Origin: an uncultured Lachnospiraceae bacterium
GTDB taxonomy: Bacteria > Bacillota > Clostridia > Lachnospirales > Lachnospiraceae
DNA length: 64,000 bases
Reading direction: 5' to 3'
Assembly: GCA_946558695.1 (NCBI GenBank)
Contig: CAMNTQ010000006.1
Span: 25,364-89,363, forward strand
This document shows positions 35,962 through 44,956 of this stretch, in pieces. Below the pieces are notes generated by a model. That model was not told where the DNA came from. It saw only the letters and a program-made list of their open reading frames with translations, and did no database searches. The translations under genes were made by a program, and so were the position numbers. Position 1 is the first letter of the stretch. Each line of letters opens with the position of its first letter.

Positions 35962-36996
35962 ATGGTACTGCCTTTTGAGAAAGAATACAGAGAAAGATAT
36001 TATCAATTATTGGATCAGGTTTTTGAGTCGAATTTCTGGTCTGACGGAAAAATGACCAGGACTTTTGAAGAGAAATTTGAAGAATTCACAGGTCTGTATT
36101 CCTGTGCGGTAACAAGCGGGGGCGCGGGGTTGTTATCCATACTGGAATATGCGGGGGTTAAAGGAAAAGAAGTGATCGTACCTGCCAATACCTTTTGGGC
36201 GACCGCGCAGGCGGCAAAAAAGGCGGGAGCTAAAGTCGTATATGCGGACTGTAACAGGGAAGACCTCTGTATGAATTATGAAGATATGGTAAGCAAGGTG
36301 ACGCCGGACACAAAGGCAGTTATCGTGGTACATATCGGCGGGCATATTGCGTTTGATATAGAAAAGATCGCTTCGTTTTGCGAAGAACATAAGATTGCCT
36401 TGATTGAAGACTGCGCGCATGCTCACGGCGCACAGTGGAACGGCAAAACAGCGGGCAGTTACGGGCTGGCGGGAAGCTATAGCTTTTACGCGACTAAAAC
36501 CATGCCGTTAGGAGAAGGAGGCATGATCGTCAGCAGAGATAAGGATTTGATTGCATGGATGAAAAAATTCCGCAATTACGGGAAAGAAGTCATCAATGGT
36601 AAGATAGTTACGTATCCGATGAAGGAAGGCTTTAATTACAGAATCAATGAATTTACAGCAGCATTAGGAGTTGTACAATTGGAACATATGCCGGTTATCC
36701 TGAAGTGGAAAAGGATGCTGGCGCGCAAATTTGACCAAATATTCGATAAGACGGTAATTTTTCCGGAAGGGATGCAGTCAGGATACTATAAGTATATTGT
36801 GTTTGACCAAAACTTAAGCGAGGAGACAGGGAAAGTCTTTAATTACACAGATTTTGGAAATGAGATAGAGGGAATAAAGCTTGAGTTGCCGAACAGCTAC
36901 TGGGCAGCCGAACATCATAAATGCGCGCCGATTTATTACGGATGGGATAAGGCACAGATGTCTGTGGAAGAGATGAAAGCATATCTAATCAGTTAG
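35962..36996 (+). CDS. DegT/DnrJ/EryC1/StrS-type PLP sugar aminotransferase
   Basis: A 344-residue aminotransferase: SGGAGLLSILEYAG, VPANTFWATAQAAKKAGAKV, LIEDCAHAHGAQWNG, SFYATKTMPLGEGG with the PLP lysine at residue 179, and NYRINEFTAALGVVQLEHM. It is somewhat short for the family at its C-terminal end. AGGAGG precedes the start. It is distinct from the enzyme at 25263, so the cluster can probably make two different amino sugars. The neighbouring radical SAM gene may produce its keto-sugar substrate, which is inference. Confidence 0.88.
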   Translation: MVLPFEKEYRERYYQLLDQVFESNFWSDGKMTRTFEEKFEEFTGLYSCAVTSGGAGLLSILEYAGVKGKEVIVPANTFWATAQAAKKAGAKVVYADCNREDLCMNYEDMVSKVTPDTKAVIVVHIGGHIAFDIEKIASFCEEHKIALIEDCAHAHGAQWNGKTAGSYGLAGSYSFYATKTMPLGEGGMIVSRDKDLIAWMKKFRNYGKEVINGKIVTYPMKEGFNYRINEFTAALGVVQLEHMPVILKWKRMLARKFDQIFDKTVIFPEGMQSGYYKYIVFDQNLSEETGKVFNYTDFGNEIEGIKLELPNSYWAAEHHKCAPIYYGWDKAQMSVEEMKAYLIS

Positions 36997-37020
36997 CCTG
37001 ATATAGGATGGAGGCAGAGC

Positions 37021-37226
37021 ATGATTTATACAAACAGGGACAAATTGACGGTAATAGAGTTGGATGAGAAGACGGATAGAATTCGTTTGATAAACTTGCC
37101 CAGATAATACTTGAACGGCCGTCAAATATGATATATTGCGTAACGGAAAGAAACCAGTTGTTTGGAATTATTAGCATGGGAGATATCGCAAGGGCAAGGG
37201 AAGAGGGCATAGGAAGGGTGAAAAAC
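37021..37226 (+). pseudogene. Frameshifted remnant of a CBS-domain protein
   Basis: A good GGAGG precedes an ATG at 37021 whose frame reads MIYTNRDKLTVIELDEKTDR and ends in a stop at 37107. From about 37103 another frame continues with QIILERPSNMIYCVTERNQL followed by FGIISMGDIARAREEG, a typical CBS-domain segment. A single-base shift would join both parts into one N-terminal domain, like those preceding sugar nucleotidyltransferase domains. The second frame runs directly into the methyltransferase at 37227, so the rest of the old gene is gone. Confidence 0.6.
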
Positions 37227-37889
37227 ATGGAGGAAATACAGTATTATAAAACGGTATACAGTAAATATTGGGCGGAGCAGACAAAAAAATATGGTTATGC
37301 GCCATATGAACAAAATCTTGTCAGGTTAATCAAAAAATCATCTCCTCAAAAAGTTTTCGAGGTTGGGATCGGCACCGGATGGCCCATAGGGGCAGCGTTA
37401 AAGAAAAAGGGAATAACTGTTGACGGCTGTGATATAGCAGAAAGTTCTGTTGTGTTGGCCAAAGAAGAGCTTAATAATGAAGACGGGATATGGGCCGGTG
37501 ATGTATCGGAATACAAAGGAGATACGGAAGTTTATGATGTTGTATACTGCGTGAGGGCAAGCTGGTATATACCGGATTTTTATCGTACTGTTAAAAAAAT
37601 GGTTTCCATGACAAAACCAGGGGGACATATCATATTTGATGTTATGGATAGGAGTAGTCTTTTTTGCGTTAAGCAGCGATGGAAATATGCGAAAGAGAAG
37701 TATTATAAATTCTTAGGAATCGATATAGATGAAAATTATGGACAGCATTTCATATCGCTTACAAGAATGAAGTTGTTCTTAAAAAGAAACAGATTGTCTT
37801 ATCAATGTTGGGGAGAACGCAAACTGACACATAATAAAGACATCTATAACACGCCGAAAGTAGTATTTTGCTGCAGGAAGGAGAGATAA
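37227..37889 (+). CDS. Class I SAM-dependent methyltransferase
   Basis: A 220-residue protein with motif I VFEVGIGTGWPIGAALKKKG, acidic loop DGCDIAESSVVLA, and motifs DVVYCVRASWYIPDFYRTV and MTKPGGHIIFDVMDR. The ATG at 37227 is chosen because AGGAAGGG lies upstream; the frame is open further upstream only because it reads through a CBS remnant. It probably methylates a sugar or nucleotide-sugar of the cluster. It ends 3 bp before the next gene. Confidence 0.82.
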   Translation: MEEIQYYKTVYSKYWAEQTKKYGYAPYEQNLVRLIKKSSPQKVFEVGIGTGWPIGAALKKKGITVDGCDIAESSVVLAKEELNNEDGIWAGDVSEYKGDTEVYDVVYCVRASWYIPDFYRTVKKMVSMTKPGGHIIFDVMDRSSLFCVKQRWKYAKEKYYKFLGIDIDENYGQHFISLTRMKLFLKRNRLSYQCWGERKLTHNKDIYNTPKVVFCCRKER

Positions 37890-37892
37890 CGG

Positions 37893-38375
37893 ATGAAAAA
37901 GAAGATGATTGCAGGGTTGGTAAGCATGGCATCTTTTGCAGGGGGATTTTTCCTTGGCGGTAAAGTACTGGTTGGCATGGTCAATGATTATAAGAGGCGG
38001 ATGAAACGAAATCTTTCTAATATGATGTTATTTAATGACTGGTTAGATTTTCTGTATTCCGGGGGAAAGATTGAACAGTATTTTCATAATCAGGGATATA
38101 AAAGGATTATGATATATGGCAATGGGTATATAGGAAAACGTTTACAGCAAGCATTAAAACAGACAGATATTGAAGTCATTGCGGTTATGGATAAAGCAGC
38201 TTTGCCAAATGAAGACGGATTAGTAATAGGGCTTGATTCCAAAATGCCGGATGTTGATTGTATAGTGATTACGCCTGTTTATTATTATGATGAAATATCC
38301 GCTATGCTTCGTAAGAAGACAGGACTTCCGCTTGTTACCATGCAGATGCTTCTAAATATGTCATATTGCTGCTGA
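37893..38375 (+). CDS. Stand-alone Rossmann module with N-terminal hydrophobic segment
   Basis: A 160-residue protein. Residues 4-31 are hydrophobic and glycine-rich (MIAGLVSMASFAGGFFLGGK), a likely membrane anchor. A charged helical stretch (YKRRMKRNLSNMMLFNDWL) follows, then from residue 68 the module itself: RIMIYGNGYIGKRLQQALKQ, VIAVMDKAAL and DCIVITPVYYYDEISAML. The protein at 47633 has the same layout and its closest relative elsewhere is the C-terminus of the GT4 protein at 41149. No catalytic domain. It might tether or scaffold the soluble module-bearing enzymes; this is a guess. Confidence 0.78.
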   Translation: MKKKMIAGLVSMASFAGGFFLGGKVLVGMVNDYKRRMKRNLSNMMLFNDWLDFLYSGGKIEQYFHNQGYKRIMIYGNGYIGKRLQQALKQTDIEVIAVMDKAALPNEDGLVIGLDSKMPDVDCIVITPVYYYDEISAMLRKKTGLPLVTMQMLLNMSYCC

Positions 38376-38421
38376 ATATGAATTTTAGAAGCAGAATTTG
38401 AATAAGGGGAACATATATTAA

Positions 38422-39669
38422 ATGACAAAAATCAGTGTAATTATTCCGATATATAATATGGGAAAATATATTGGAGAATGTTTGGACAGTATATTGAACC
38501 AGACTCTAAAAGAGATAGAGATTATTTGTATTGATGATGGATCAACAGATGATTCGCTTAATATTGTAAAAAAATATTGTAAAGAGTATAAAAATATCAT
38601 ACTTATCTGTCAGGAAAACCAAGGCGCCGGATCGGCAAAGAACCGAGGCATAATGAGTGCGAACGGGAAGTATATAGCATTTATGGATCCGGATGATTAT
38701 TACGCATGTAATGAAACATTAGAAAAATTATATCACTATGCTGAAAAGAATAATGTTTTGGCATGCGGGGGAAATTTGCTGCCTTTTGATGAGAACGGGG
38801 CTATAGGGAAGCGTACAGACTGGTTTGATGAAAACGGAAAAGTTTTGTTTCAAGATTATGGATGTTTTTGCAACTATACATGCTATATATTTAATCTGGA
38901 AATGATTCGTGAAAATCATATATTGTTCCCGTCATACAGAAGATACGAGGATCCGCCGTTTTTGCTGAAGGTTATGGCGCATATAAAAGAATTCTACGCA
39001 ATAAATGAAACGGTATATATGTATCGTGTGGGACATAAAGAATTAATTTACACGTCTGAGATAGCAGGGGATATCTTGCAAGGGATAAGGGATTGTTTCC
39101 GAATAGCATATAAAATGGATGTTGTGAAGGTATATAAGGAACATTTAAAAAATACCTTGATAAATTTTCTGCCGTATTTCTATCCTAACTTGGTACAAAA
39201 CAACGAAAAGTTATGGAACTTAATTAAAGAAATTAATCAGATCAGTCAGGAATGGATGGGAGAATATAATGAAATATTCTCAGACAAAGAGCATATGAAT
39301 GCATACATAAATAAGATAAAGGAAGAATTTAATGATATGCTGTCTAAATGCCGTAAAGAAAATGAGACCGTTATTTATGGAGCAGGGAAAATAGGAAAAC
39401 TTTTTTTGGAGAAATACGGAAGAGAATGTAGGCATATAGCCGGCTTTGCCGTGACCAGACAGGACGAATCGAATCGTCTGATCGAAAACTATGCGGTAAA
39501 GGATATTAGAAGTTATAGCAGGGAAGCATTTGTGGTTGTTGCAGTTGGTAAAAAATACGCAAAAGAAATACTTGAAAATATAAAATTACTGCAATTTCAA
39601 AATGTTTGTTATATACCGTATTCAGATATCATGCTTTTGGAGAAAATATCAAACAAAGGGACTCTTTAG
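38422..39669 (+). CDS. GT2 family glycosyltransferase with C-terminal Rossmann module
   Basis: A 415-residue protein: ISVIIPIYNMGKYIGECLDS, IICIDDGSTDDSLNIV and YIAFMDPDDYYACNETL mark the GT-A domain (1-230). The Rossmann-like module is at about 315-405 (TVIYGAGKIGKLFLEKYG, FVVVAVGKKYAKEILENI). The start lies downstream of a weak GGGGAAC. Its stop is 5 bp before the start chosen for the next gene. Confidence 0.88.
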   Translation: MTKISVIIPIYNMGKYIGECLDSILNQTLKEIEIICIDDGSTDDSLNIVKKYCKEYKNIILICQENQGAGSAKNRGIMSANGKYIAFMDPDDYYACNETLEKLYHYAEKNNVLACGGNLLPFDENGAIGKRTDWFDENGKVLFQDYGCFCNYTCYIFNLEMIRENHILFPSYRRYEDPPFLLKVMAHIKEFYAINETVYMYRVGHKELIYTSEIAGDILQGIRDCFRIAYKMDVVKVYKEHLKNTLINFLPYFYPNLVQNNEKLWNLIKEINQISQEWMGEYNEIFSDKEHMNAYINKIKEEFNDMLSKCRKENETVIYGAGKIGKLFLEKYGRECRHIAGFAVTRQDESNRLIENYAVKDIRSYSREAFVVVAVGKKYAKEILENIKLLQFQNVCYIPYSDIMLLEKISNKGTL

Positions 39670-39674
39670 GAAGG

Positions 39675-41123
39675 ATGGAAAGGGACGTGCGGAAACTTAT
39701 TTTTTACGGCGCAGGAAAACGCTGTAAAACATTGTGTAAATTATTAGAACAATGCAGAAATATAAAAATTGCAGCCATTTTAGATACTGATTCGAGCAAA
39801 TGGGGAATGCGTGTGGGAGGATACGAAGTTGAACCTCCTGAGAGAATAAATGATTTTAAAGACGTGGATTTATGCATCACTGTTGCAGACGAAAAGGTTT
39901 CCAATGATATAAGAAGAGATTTGAAGAAGATATGGAATTATGATCTGAAAAAGGAAGTACATTATAATGAGCTGCGTCTGGAAGCCTTAAAAGCAGATGA
40001 AAAAATAAAGCAGTATCTATATAAAAACGTAAAAATCAATAATGGCGAAAAAGAAAATATATTGTTTGTTTCATATAATGGATTTTCATTGGGCGGTATT
40101 GAGGCATGGACAAAGGATATTTGCGAGGCTTTGATTAAAGACGGGGCAGATAATATTTATGTTGTCGCTACACGGGGGGATTATGAGGTTCCCTTACTGC
40201 TGCAGGATAGGATGATATACATTGACGAGCAGGAAATGTTTTCTGTGGATTCTATATTGAATGTAATTGAAGCCTTAATAGATAAGCTTCCATTTAAAAT
40301 AGTCACAACGCAGCCCGATAATACAATGCTGGCGCCGTATCTGATACAATGCTGTTATCCGAAAATGGTTAAGATAATTACAACAATCAGAGGCGGCAGT
40401 AAGAGTATTTATAATGCATATATGGATTATAAAGAGATCCCGGATGTATTTATCGGTGTGAGCCAAGATATAATGAAAGCTTTGATTGAGATGGGAATAG
40501 AGCCAAAGAAGGTTCATTCTATGTGCGTTCCGTTTGAGTGTGAAGAAACACTTAGACGTGAATATACAGAAGATGAGTTATCTCCGCTTCGTGTCGGTTA
40601 TGCAGGAAGAGTGGAATATTCTCAGAAGAGAATGGATTTACTGATAAAGTTAGTACAAGTTCTTGTGGAAAGAAAGATTTGCTTTGTGATGGATATTGCG
40701 GGAGACGGCGTGGCACGCCAAGAGTTGGAAGAGTTTATCAGATCCAATCATTTGGAAAAGAAAGTGCGGCTTTTAGGGGAAATAGACCGCTTGGAAATTC
40801 CTTCTTTTTGGAAAGAGCAGGATGTATGTATTAATATTGCAGATTACGAAGGCAGGAGCCATAGTATTATCGAGGCGATGGGAAACGGGGCGGTTCCGGT
40901 TGTCACGGCAACCTCAGGTGTGAGAGAAGATATCGTAGATGATGAGAACGGCTATATCGTCCCGATAGGTGATTACCATGCAATGGCGGAGCGGATTGAA
41001 TATCTGTCAAAACACCGGGGGCGTTTGAGTATAATGGGAAAAACGGCGCATGATGTGGTATACCCTAAAAGCAGGATAGAGATTCATCTTGAATTCTGGA
41101 AAGACATTTTTGCAAATTATTAG
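39675..41123 (+). CDS. GT4 family glycosyltransferase with N-terminal Rossmann module
   Basis: A 482-residue protein. A longer frame from 39606 overlaps the previous gene and lacks a ribosome binding site; the ATG at 39675 sits just after AGGAAGG, and a GTG 12 nt later is also possible. Residues 4-100 are the Rossmann-like module (KLIFYGAGKRCKTLCKLLEQ, LDTDSSKWGMRVGGYEV). Residues 120-482 are a GT-B transferase of family 4: FSLGGIEAWTKDIC (donor-proximal glycine loop), VGYAGRVEYSQKRMDLL, MDIAGDGVARQELEEF and EGRSHSIIEAMGNGAVPVVT (the E-x7-E-type motif that binds the NDP-sugar). Cytosolic. Confidence 0.87.
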   Translation: MERDVRKLIFYGAGKRCKTLCKLLEQCRNIKIAAILDTDSSKWGMRVGGYEVEPPERINDFKDVDLCITVADEKVSNDIRRDLKKIWNYDLKKEVHYNELRLEALKADEKIKQYLYKNVKINNGEKENILFVSYNGFSLGGIEAWTKDICEALIKDGADNIYVVATRGDYEVPLLLQDRMIYIDEQEMFSVDSILNVIEALIDKLPFKIVTTQPDNTMLAPYLIQCCYPKMVKIITTIRGGSKSIYNAYMDYKEIPDVFIGVSQDIMKALIEMGIEPKKVHSMCVPFECEETLRREYTEDELSPLRVGYAGRVEYSQKRMDLLIKLVQVLVERKICFVMDIAGDGVARQELEEFIRSNHLEKKVRLLGEIDRLEIPSFWKEQDVCINIADYEGRSHSIIEAMGNGAVPVVTATSGVREDIVDDENGYIVPIGDYHAMAERIEYLSKHRGRLSIMGKTAHDVVYPKSRIEIHLEFWKDIFANY

Positions 41124-41148
41124 ATAGTTATGGGAGACATGTAAAGGT

Positions 41149-42777
41149 ATGAATCATACAATAGGAATTATTGTCACCTCATTGCAGGCCGGCGGAGCGG
41201 AGAGGTGCGCGGCTGACTTGAGTATGTTTTTTGAGGGGCAGGGATACGATGTTATTATATTTACAGATTTGTCATGCAAAATAATGTATGAATTTAAAGG
41301 AACACTGGTCGATTTTTCTTTTTCATTAAAATATTTGAACGAGAAGACATCTTTAAAGAGTGCAATGGAGAATAAAATTGAAGAATTGGAGTGTTTAAAG
41401 AGGCAGTATCATATTGATATTGCAATTAGTTTTATGCAGTTTGCAAACTATCTTAATATAATGTCAAAAGGGAATGAGAAAGTTATTCTTACAACGCACA
41501 ATGTAACATCTGAATATAAGAAATGCTGTCAATCCGTTGATTGGTCTGACCATACTTTTAAAAAGTTATATCAATTTGCAGATTTAATTACGTTTCCATC
41601 GGAATATTGCAGAAAGGATTGGACAGAGCATTACGGCGACAAAAATCATATTACAAGAACTATATATAATCCCGTTCATCCCATGTCTGTTAAGGGGAAC
41701 GATAAAAAGGAAAATGTCATTATCGCGATTGGAAGAATGCACAGTATAAAGCGGCAATGGCATATTATACGAGTGTTTAAAATGGTGAAAGAAAAATGTC
41801 CGGATAGTAAGCTGATTATATTAGGCGAGGGAGAATTAAGGAACAGGCTGGAGAAACTTATACTAGAACTTGGATTAGCTGAAGATGTTGATATGCCGGG
41901 AAGTGTTGCTAATGTTGGGGATTATTTGGAAAGAGCAAAAGTATTTATAATAGCATCTCGACTGGAGTCATTGTCGTGTGCTATGCTGGAAGCGTTCAGC
42001 GCAGGTGTTCCAGCAGTAGCATGTGATTGTCCTGGGGGAATAAGAGAAGTGCTTAATATTTTATGTGAACAAAAAGACATAAAAACTCCTATACGAGGTG
42101 CAGGCGGAATATTAGTTCCAAATATTAAAGAGTATTATACGGATCATTTCACAGAAGAAGAAAAACTGATGGCGGATGAAATTATTCGCATGCTTCAGGA
42201 TGATGGACTAAGATGTGAAATGGCAAAAGAGGGGTGTAAAAGAGCAGAATATTTTTCGGCGGAGCATATAGGGAACGTATGGGTGGAAGAACTATCTAAA
42301 ATCGTTGTGAAACCTAAAAAGAAACTATCCGACTTCGATTTGGAAAAACAGAAAAGCATGGAAGCGCTGGAAACAAAAAAAATGAACATTGAGATGTATA
42401 TTTCTTATTACCGGTTATTGGAAAAATGGATGCTTTTACATGAAAAAAACGGGAGCGCAGTCAAATATTTTGAAGAACAGGAGATAAGAAATATTATTAT
42501 TTATGGTATGGGGAGGATGACTCATCATCTGTTAGAAGATATAAAGGACAGTGATATTGGCATTGTTTGTGTGATTGATAGAAACGCAATTAATATGAAT
42601 AGTGATTTTCCTGTTATAACGGGAGACGAAGAAATACCGGAAGCGGACTGTATTATTATTACACCGGTGTATGACGCAGAATCTATTAAAAAGAAGCTGG
42701 AAAGGAAAACAACTGTGCCGGTTATATCATTATCTGAAGTTATAGAGCAGTCCGGCATCCGATATATGGAAAAATAG
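41149..42777 (+). CDS. GT4 family glycosyltransferase with C-terminal Rossmann module
   Basis: A 542-residue protein. Residues 1-390 form a GT-B fold of family 4: SLQAGGAERCAADLSMFFEG, VIIAIGRMHSIKRQWHIIRV, LIILGEGELRNRLEKL and ASRLESLSCAMLEAFSAGVP. Residues 405-540 reproduce the whole layout of the small proteins at 37893 and 47633, minus the hydrophobic N-terminus: a helical stretch (YRLLEKWMLLHE), then IIIYGMGRMTHHLLEDIKD, VCVIDRNAIN and DCIIITPVYDAESIKKKL. This suggests the small proteins are detachable versions of this C-terminal unit or vice versa. Confidence 0.88.
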   Translation: MNHTIGIIVTSLQAGGAERCAADLSMFFEGQGYDVIIFTDLSCKIMYEFKGTLVDFSFSLKYLNEKTSLKSAMENKIEELECLKRQYHIDIAISFMQFANYLNIMSKGNEKVILTTHNVTSEYKKCCQSVDWSDHTFKKLYQFADLITFPSEYCRKDWTEHYGDKNHITRTIYNPVHPMSVKGNDKKENVIIAIGRMHSIKRQWHIIRVFKMVKEKCPDSKLIILGEGELRNRLEKLILELGLAEDVDMPGSVANVGDYLERAKVFIIASRLESLSCAMLEAFSAGVPAVACDCPGGIREVLNILCEQKDIKTPIRGAGGILVPNIKEYYTDHFTEEEKLMADEIIRMLQDDGLRCEMAKEGCKRAEYFSAEHIGNVWVEELSKIVVKPKKKLSDFDLEKQKSMEALETKKMNIEMYISYYRLLEKWMLLHEKNGSAVKYFEEQEIRNIIIYGMGRMTHHLLEDIKDSDIGIVCVIDRNAINMNSDFPVITGDEEIPEADCIIITPVYDAESIKKKLERKTTVPVISLSEVIEQSGIRYMEK

Positions 42778-42802
42778 TTGTAATGTTTAGTAAGGAGAAG
42801 GT

Positions 42803-43708
42803 ATGGTTATGAAAAGGAGTAAATATTTCATTATCACAATAGATACAGAGGGAGATAATTTATGGGAATGGAAAGAAGGGACTCCGATTGGAACAGAAAA
42901 TGTGAAGTATCTTTCCAGATTCCAAGAGCTTTGCAGCCAATATCGGTTTAAACCGACGTGGATGTCTAACTGGGAAATGATAAATGACGACAGGTTTGTC
43001 GACTTTGCAAGGGATCATTTAGAAAAAAAAGAGTGTGAAATCGGTATGCATCTGCATGCATGGAATACGCCGCCCTTTTATGAATTGCCAAAAGGAGAGA
43101 ATGCGGGTCTTCCCTATCTGATTGAGTATCCGAAAGATATCATGAAAGAAAAAATTATGACAATGACAAATGCTATAGAACAAAAATTTGGGAGAAGACC
43201 TGTTACACACCGGTCGGGGCGCTGGGCGATGAATGATTCATATTTTGAGTTGTTGCATGAGCAGGGGTACATTGCGGACTGTTCAGTGACTCCATACGTG
43301 GATTGGAGAACAAGTATAGGACAAACTCCGGATTTTGCGGGGCCGGATTATTCAAAAGAACTGCCGGTGATATCTGTCCGAAATGGAATAATTGAGATTC
43401 CGGTGACGACACTGTGGTCTGAAGAAAAAAACACGGCGCTTTGGTTGAGGCCGAACAGAAGGAATTTGGAAGAAATGCTTTACGTGATAGAGCAGAATTA
43501 TCAATCGGATAAGGATTATCTTATGTTCATGCTGCATTCTTCAGAACTAATGCCCGGAGGAAGCCCGACGTTTAAGACAGAAGGCGGGATAGAGAGATTA
43601 TATGAGCATCTGTATATTATATTTGAAGAAATATCCCGGTATTATACGGGGGTTGGATTAGAAGAATATATGATGCTGCATAATAATTTTGCAGATTTAC
43701 AGGAATAG
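42803..43708 (+). CDS. Polysaccharide deacetylase-like protein (NodB/CE4 superfamily)
   Basis: A 301-residue cytosolic protein with the CE4-like barrel motifs: FIITIDTEGDNLWEW (first motif with the catalytic-type Asp), EIGMHLHAWNTPPF (the H-x-H metal pair), RSGRWAMNDSYFELLHEQGY (third motif), and YLMFMLHSSELMPGG (late His). No signal peptide is present, unlike peptidoglycan or chitin deacetylases, so an intracellular deacetylation of a sugar precursor or glycan is likely. Start after AAGGAG. Confidence 0.82.
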   Translation: MVMKRSKYFIITIDTEGDNLWEWKEGTPIGTENVKYLSRFQELCSQYRFKPTWMSNWEMINDDRFVDFARDHLEKKECEIGMHLHAWNTPPFYELPKGENAGLPYLIEYPKDIMKEKIMTMTNAIEQKFGRRPVTHRSGRWAMNDSYFELLHEQGYIADCSVTPYVDWRTSIGQTPDFAGPDYSKELPVISVRNGIIEIPVTTLWSEEKNTALWLRPNRRNLEEMLYVIEQNYQSDKDYLMFMLHSSELMPGGSPTFKTEGGIERLYEHLYIIFEEISRYYTGVGLEEYMMLHNNFADLQE

Positions 43709-43737
43709 AATGCATATAGAGGGGAGATCTCGGAGAA

Positions 43738-44937
43738 ATGGAATATTTTTACAGCATTTTAAAGCAGATGGATGACCGGCTGGAGTCTTTGATAGAAAAG
43801 GGAAAGATAAAGCGCTCCGACAAACTGGCAATTTTGGGTTTAGACGAGCATTCTTTTGCCGTCAGGACGTTGCTGGAGAACCGAGGATACAGGGTTGAAT
43901 GTTATATTTCGGAAAAAGAGGAAAGAAGAGAACGAGTTTGGAGAAGCGTTAAGTATGCGCTTTCTCACTATTTTAATAAGACAGATTCCTATATCAGAAT
44001 TTATTCAGTGGATGAGTGGAGAAGGGAGGCAGGCGAAAATTGGATCATTCTTTATGCATCCGAAGATTGTTCCGATGAAATAGACAAGATCGTTAACGGC
44101 ACGCATATTTCCAAAGGGGGGATATATTGTCTGTATGATTGGGAAAATGCTGACTACAGGAAAAAGGCTGAAAAGCTTAAGAGAATGTCATTGAACGAAT
44201 TAAAATCGGTTGAAAAAGAGATTCTTTCCTGCTTTGACCGGTTTTGTGAAAAGAATAATCTTCGGTACTGGCTGAGCGGAGGTTCCATGCTGGGGACGAT
44301 TCGTCATAAAGGTTTTATACCGTGGGACGATGACATTGATGTCTTTATGCCGGATGTTGACTATGAGAGGTTTTTGGAGCTGTTTCAGGAAAATGATAAA
44401 TTCATGTGTCAGATCGTTGACGATGAGAATGATGTATGGGGACATTATAAATTTGCGCGTCTGGCAGATAAACGCACAATGCTCATAGAGAAATACGCCT
44501 TCTATAATCATTTTGTCGGGGTAAATGTAGAGATCTTGCCGATAGTTGGACTCCCTGATGATGAAAAAGAAAGAATAGCATATATTAGAAGATATGAAAA
44601 GATAAACGCAAGAAGGCGTGAGGTGTTTTTTAAGAGCAGCGGGGATATGAATAAATTCAGAAAGATCTATGATGAGGAGCAGCCGTCTTTTGATACATAC
44701 AGATTTGACGATTCGGAGTATGTGGGTGTTTTAGGCACAGGATATTATGAAAAGGATTGTACAACACGATCCGTTTATGAAAAAACTTTGCGAATGCCTT
44801 TTGAAGATATTATGGTGAATATTCCGCAGGGGTATCAGGAATATCTGGACAACCTTTACGGAAAGGGATGGGAAGAATGGCCGCCCGAAGAGAAGCGTAC
44901 ATTAGCACATAACATAGAAGCATATTGGATCTGTTAA
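43738..44937 (+). CDS. LicD family phosphotransferase with N-terminal Rossmann-like module
   Basis: A 399-residue protein. Residues 18-135 look like a divergent version of the cluster's module (KLAILGLDEHSFAVRTLLEN, with the glycine pair partly lost). Residues 155-399 are a LicD domain: RYWLSGGSMLGTIRHKGFIP followed by WDDDIDVFMPDVDYERFLEL, FVGVNVEILPIVGLPDD, and a C-terminal YLDNLYGKGWEEWPP that matches the ...LYGDW-type ending of LicD proteins. Expected to transfer a phospho-alcohol from a CDP donor to a sugar. Start after CGGAG. Confidence 0.88.
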   Translation: MEYFYSILKQMDDRLESLIEKGKIKRSDKLAILGLDEHSFAVRTLLENRGYRVECYISEKEERRERVWRSVKYALSHYFNKTDSYIRIYSVDEWRREAGENWIILYASEDCSDEIDKIVNGTHISKGGIYCLYDWENADYRKKAEKLKRMSLNELKSVEKEILSCFDRFCEKNNLRYWLSGGSMLGTIRHKGFIPWDDDIDVFMPDVDYERFLELFQENDKFMCQIVDDENDVWGHYKFARLADKRTMLIEKYAFYNHFVGVNVEILPIVGLPDDEKERIAYIRRYEKINARRREVFFKSSGDMNKFRKIYDEEQPSFDTYRFDDSEYVGVLGTGYYEKDCTTRSVYEKTLRMPFEDIMVNIPQGYQEYLDNLYGKGWEEWPPEEKRTLAHNIEAYWIC

Positions 44938-44956
44938 ATATAAGAGGAGAAGAAGA

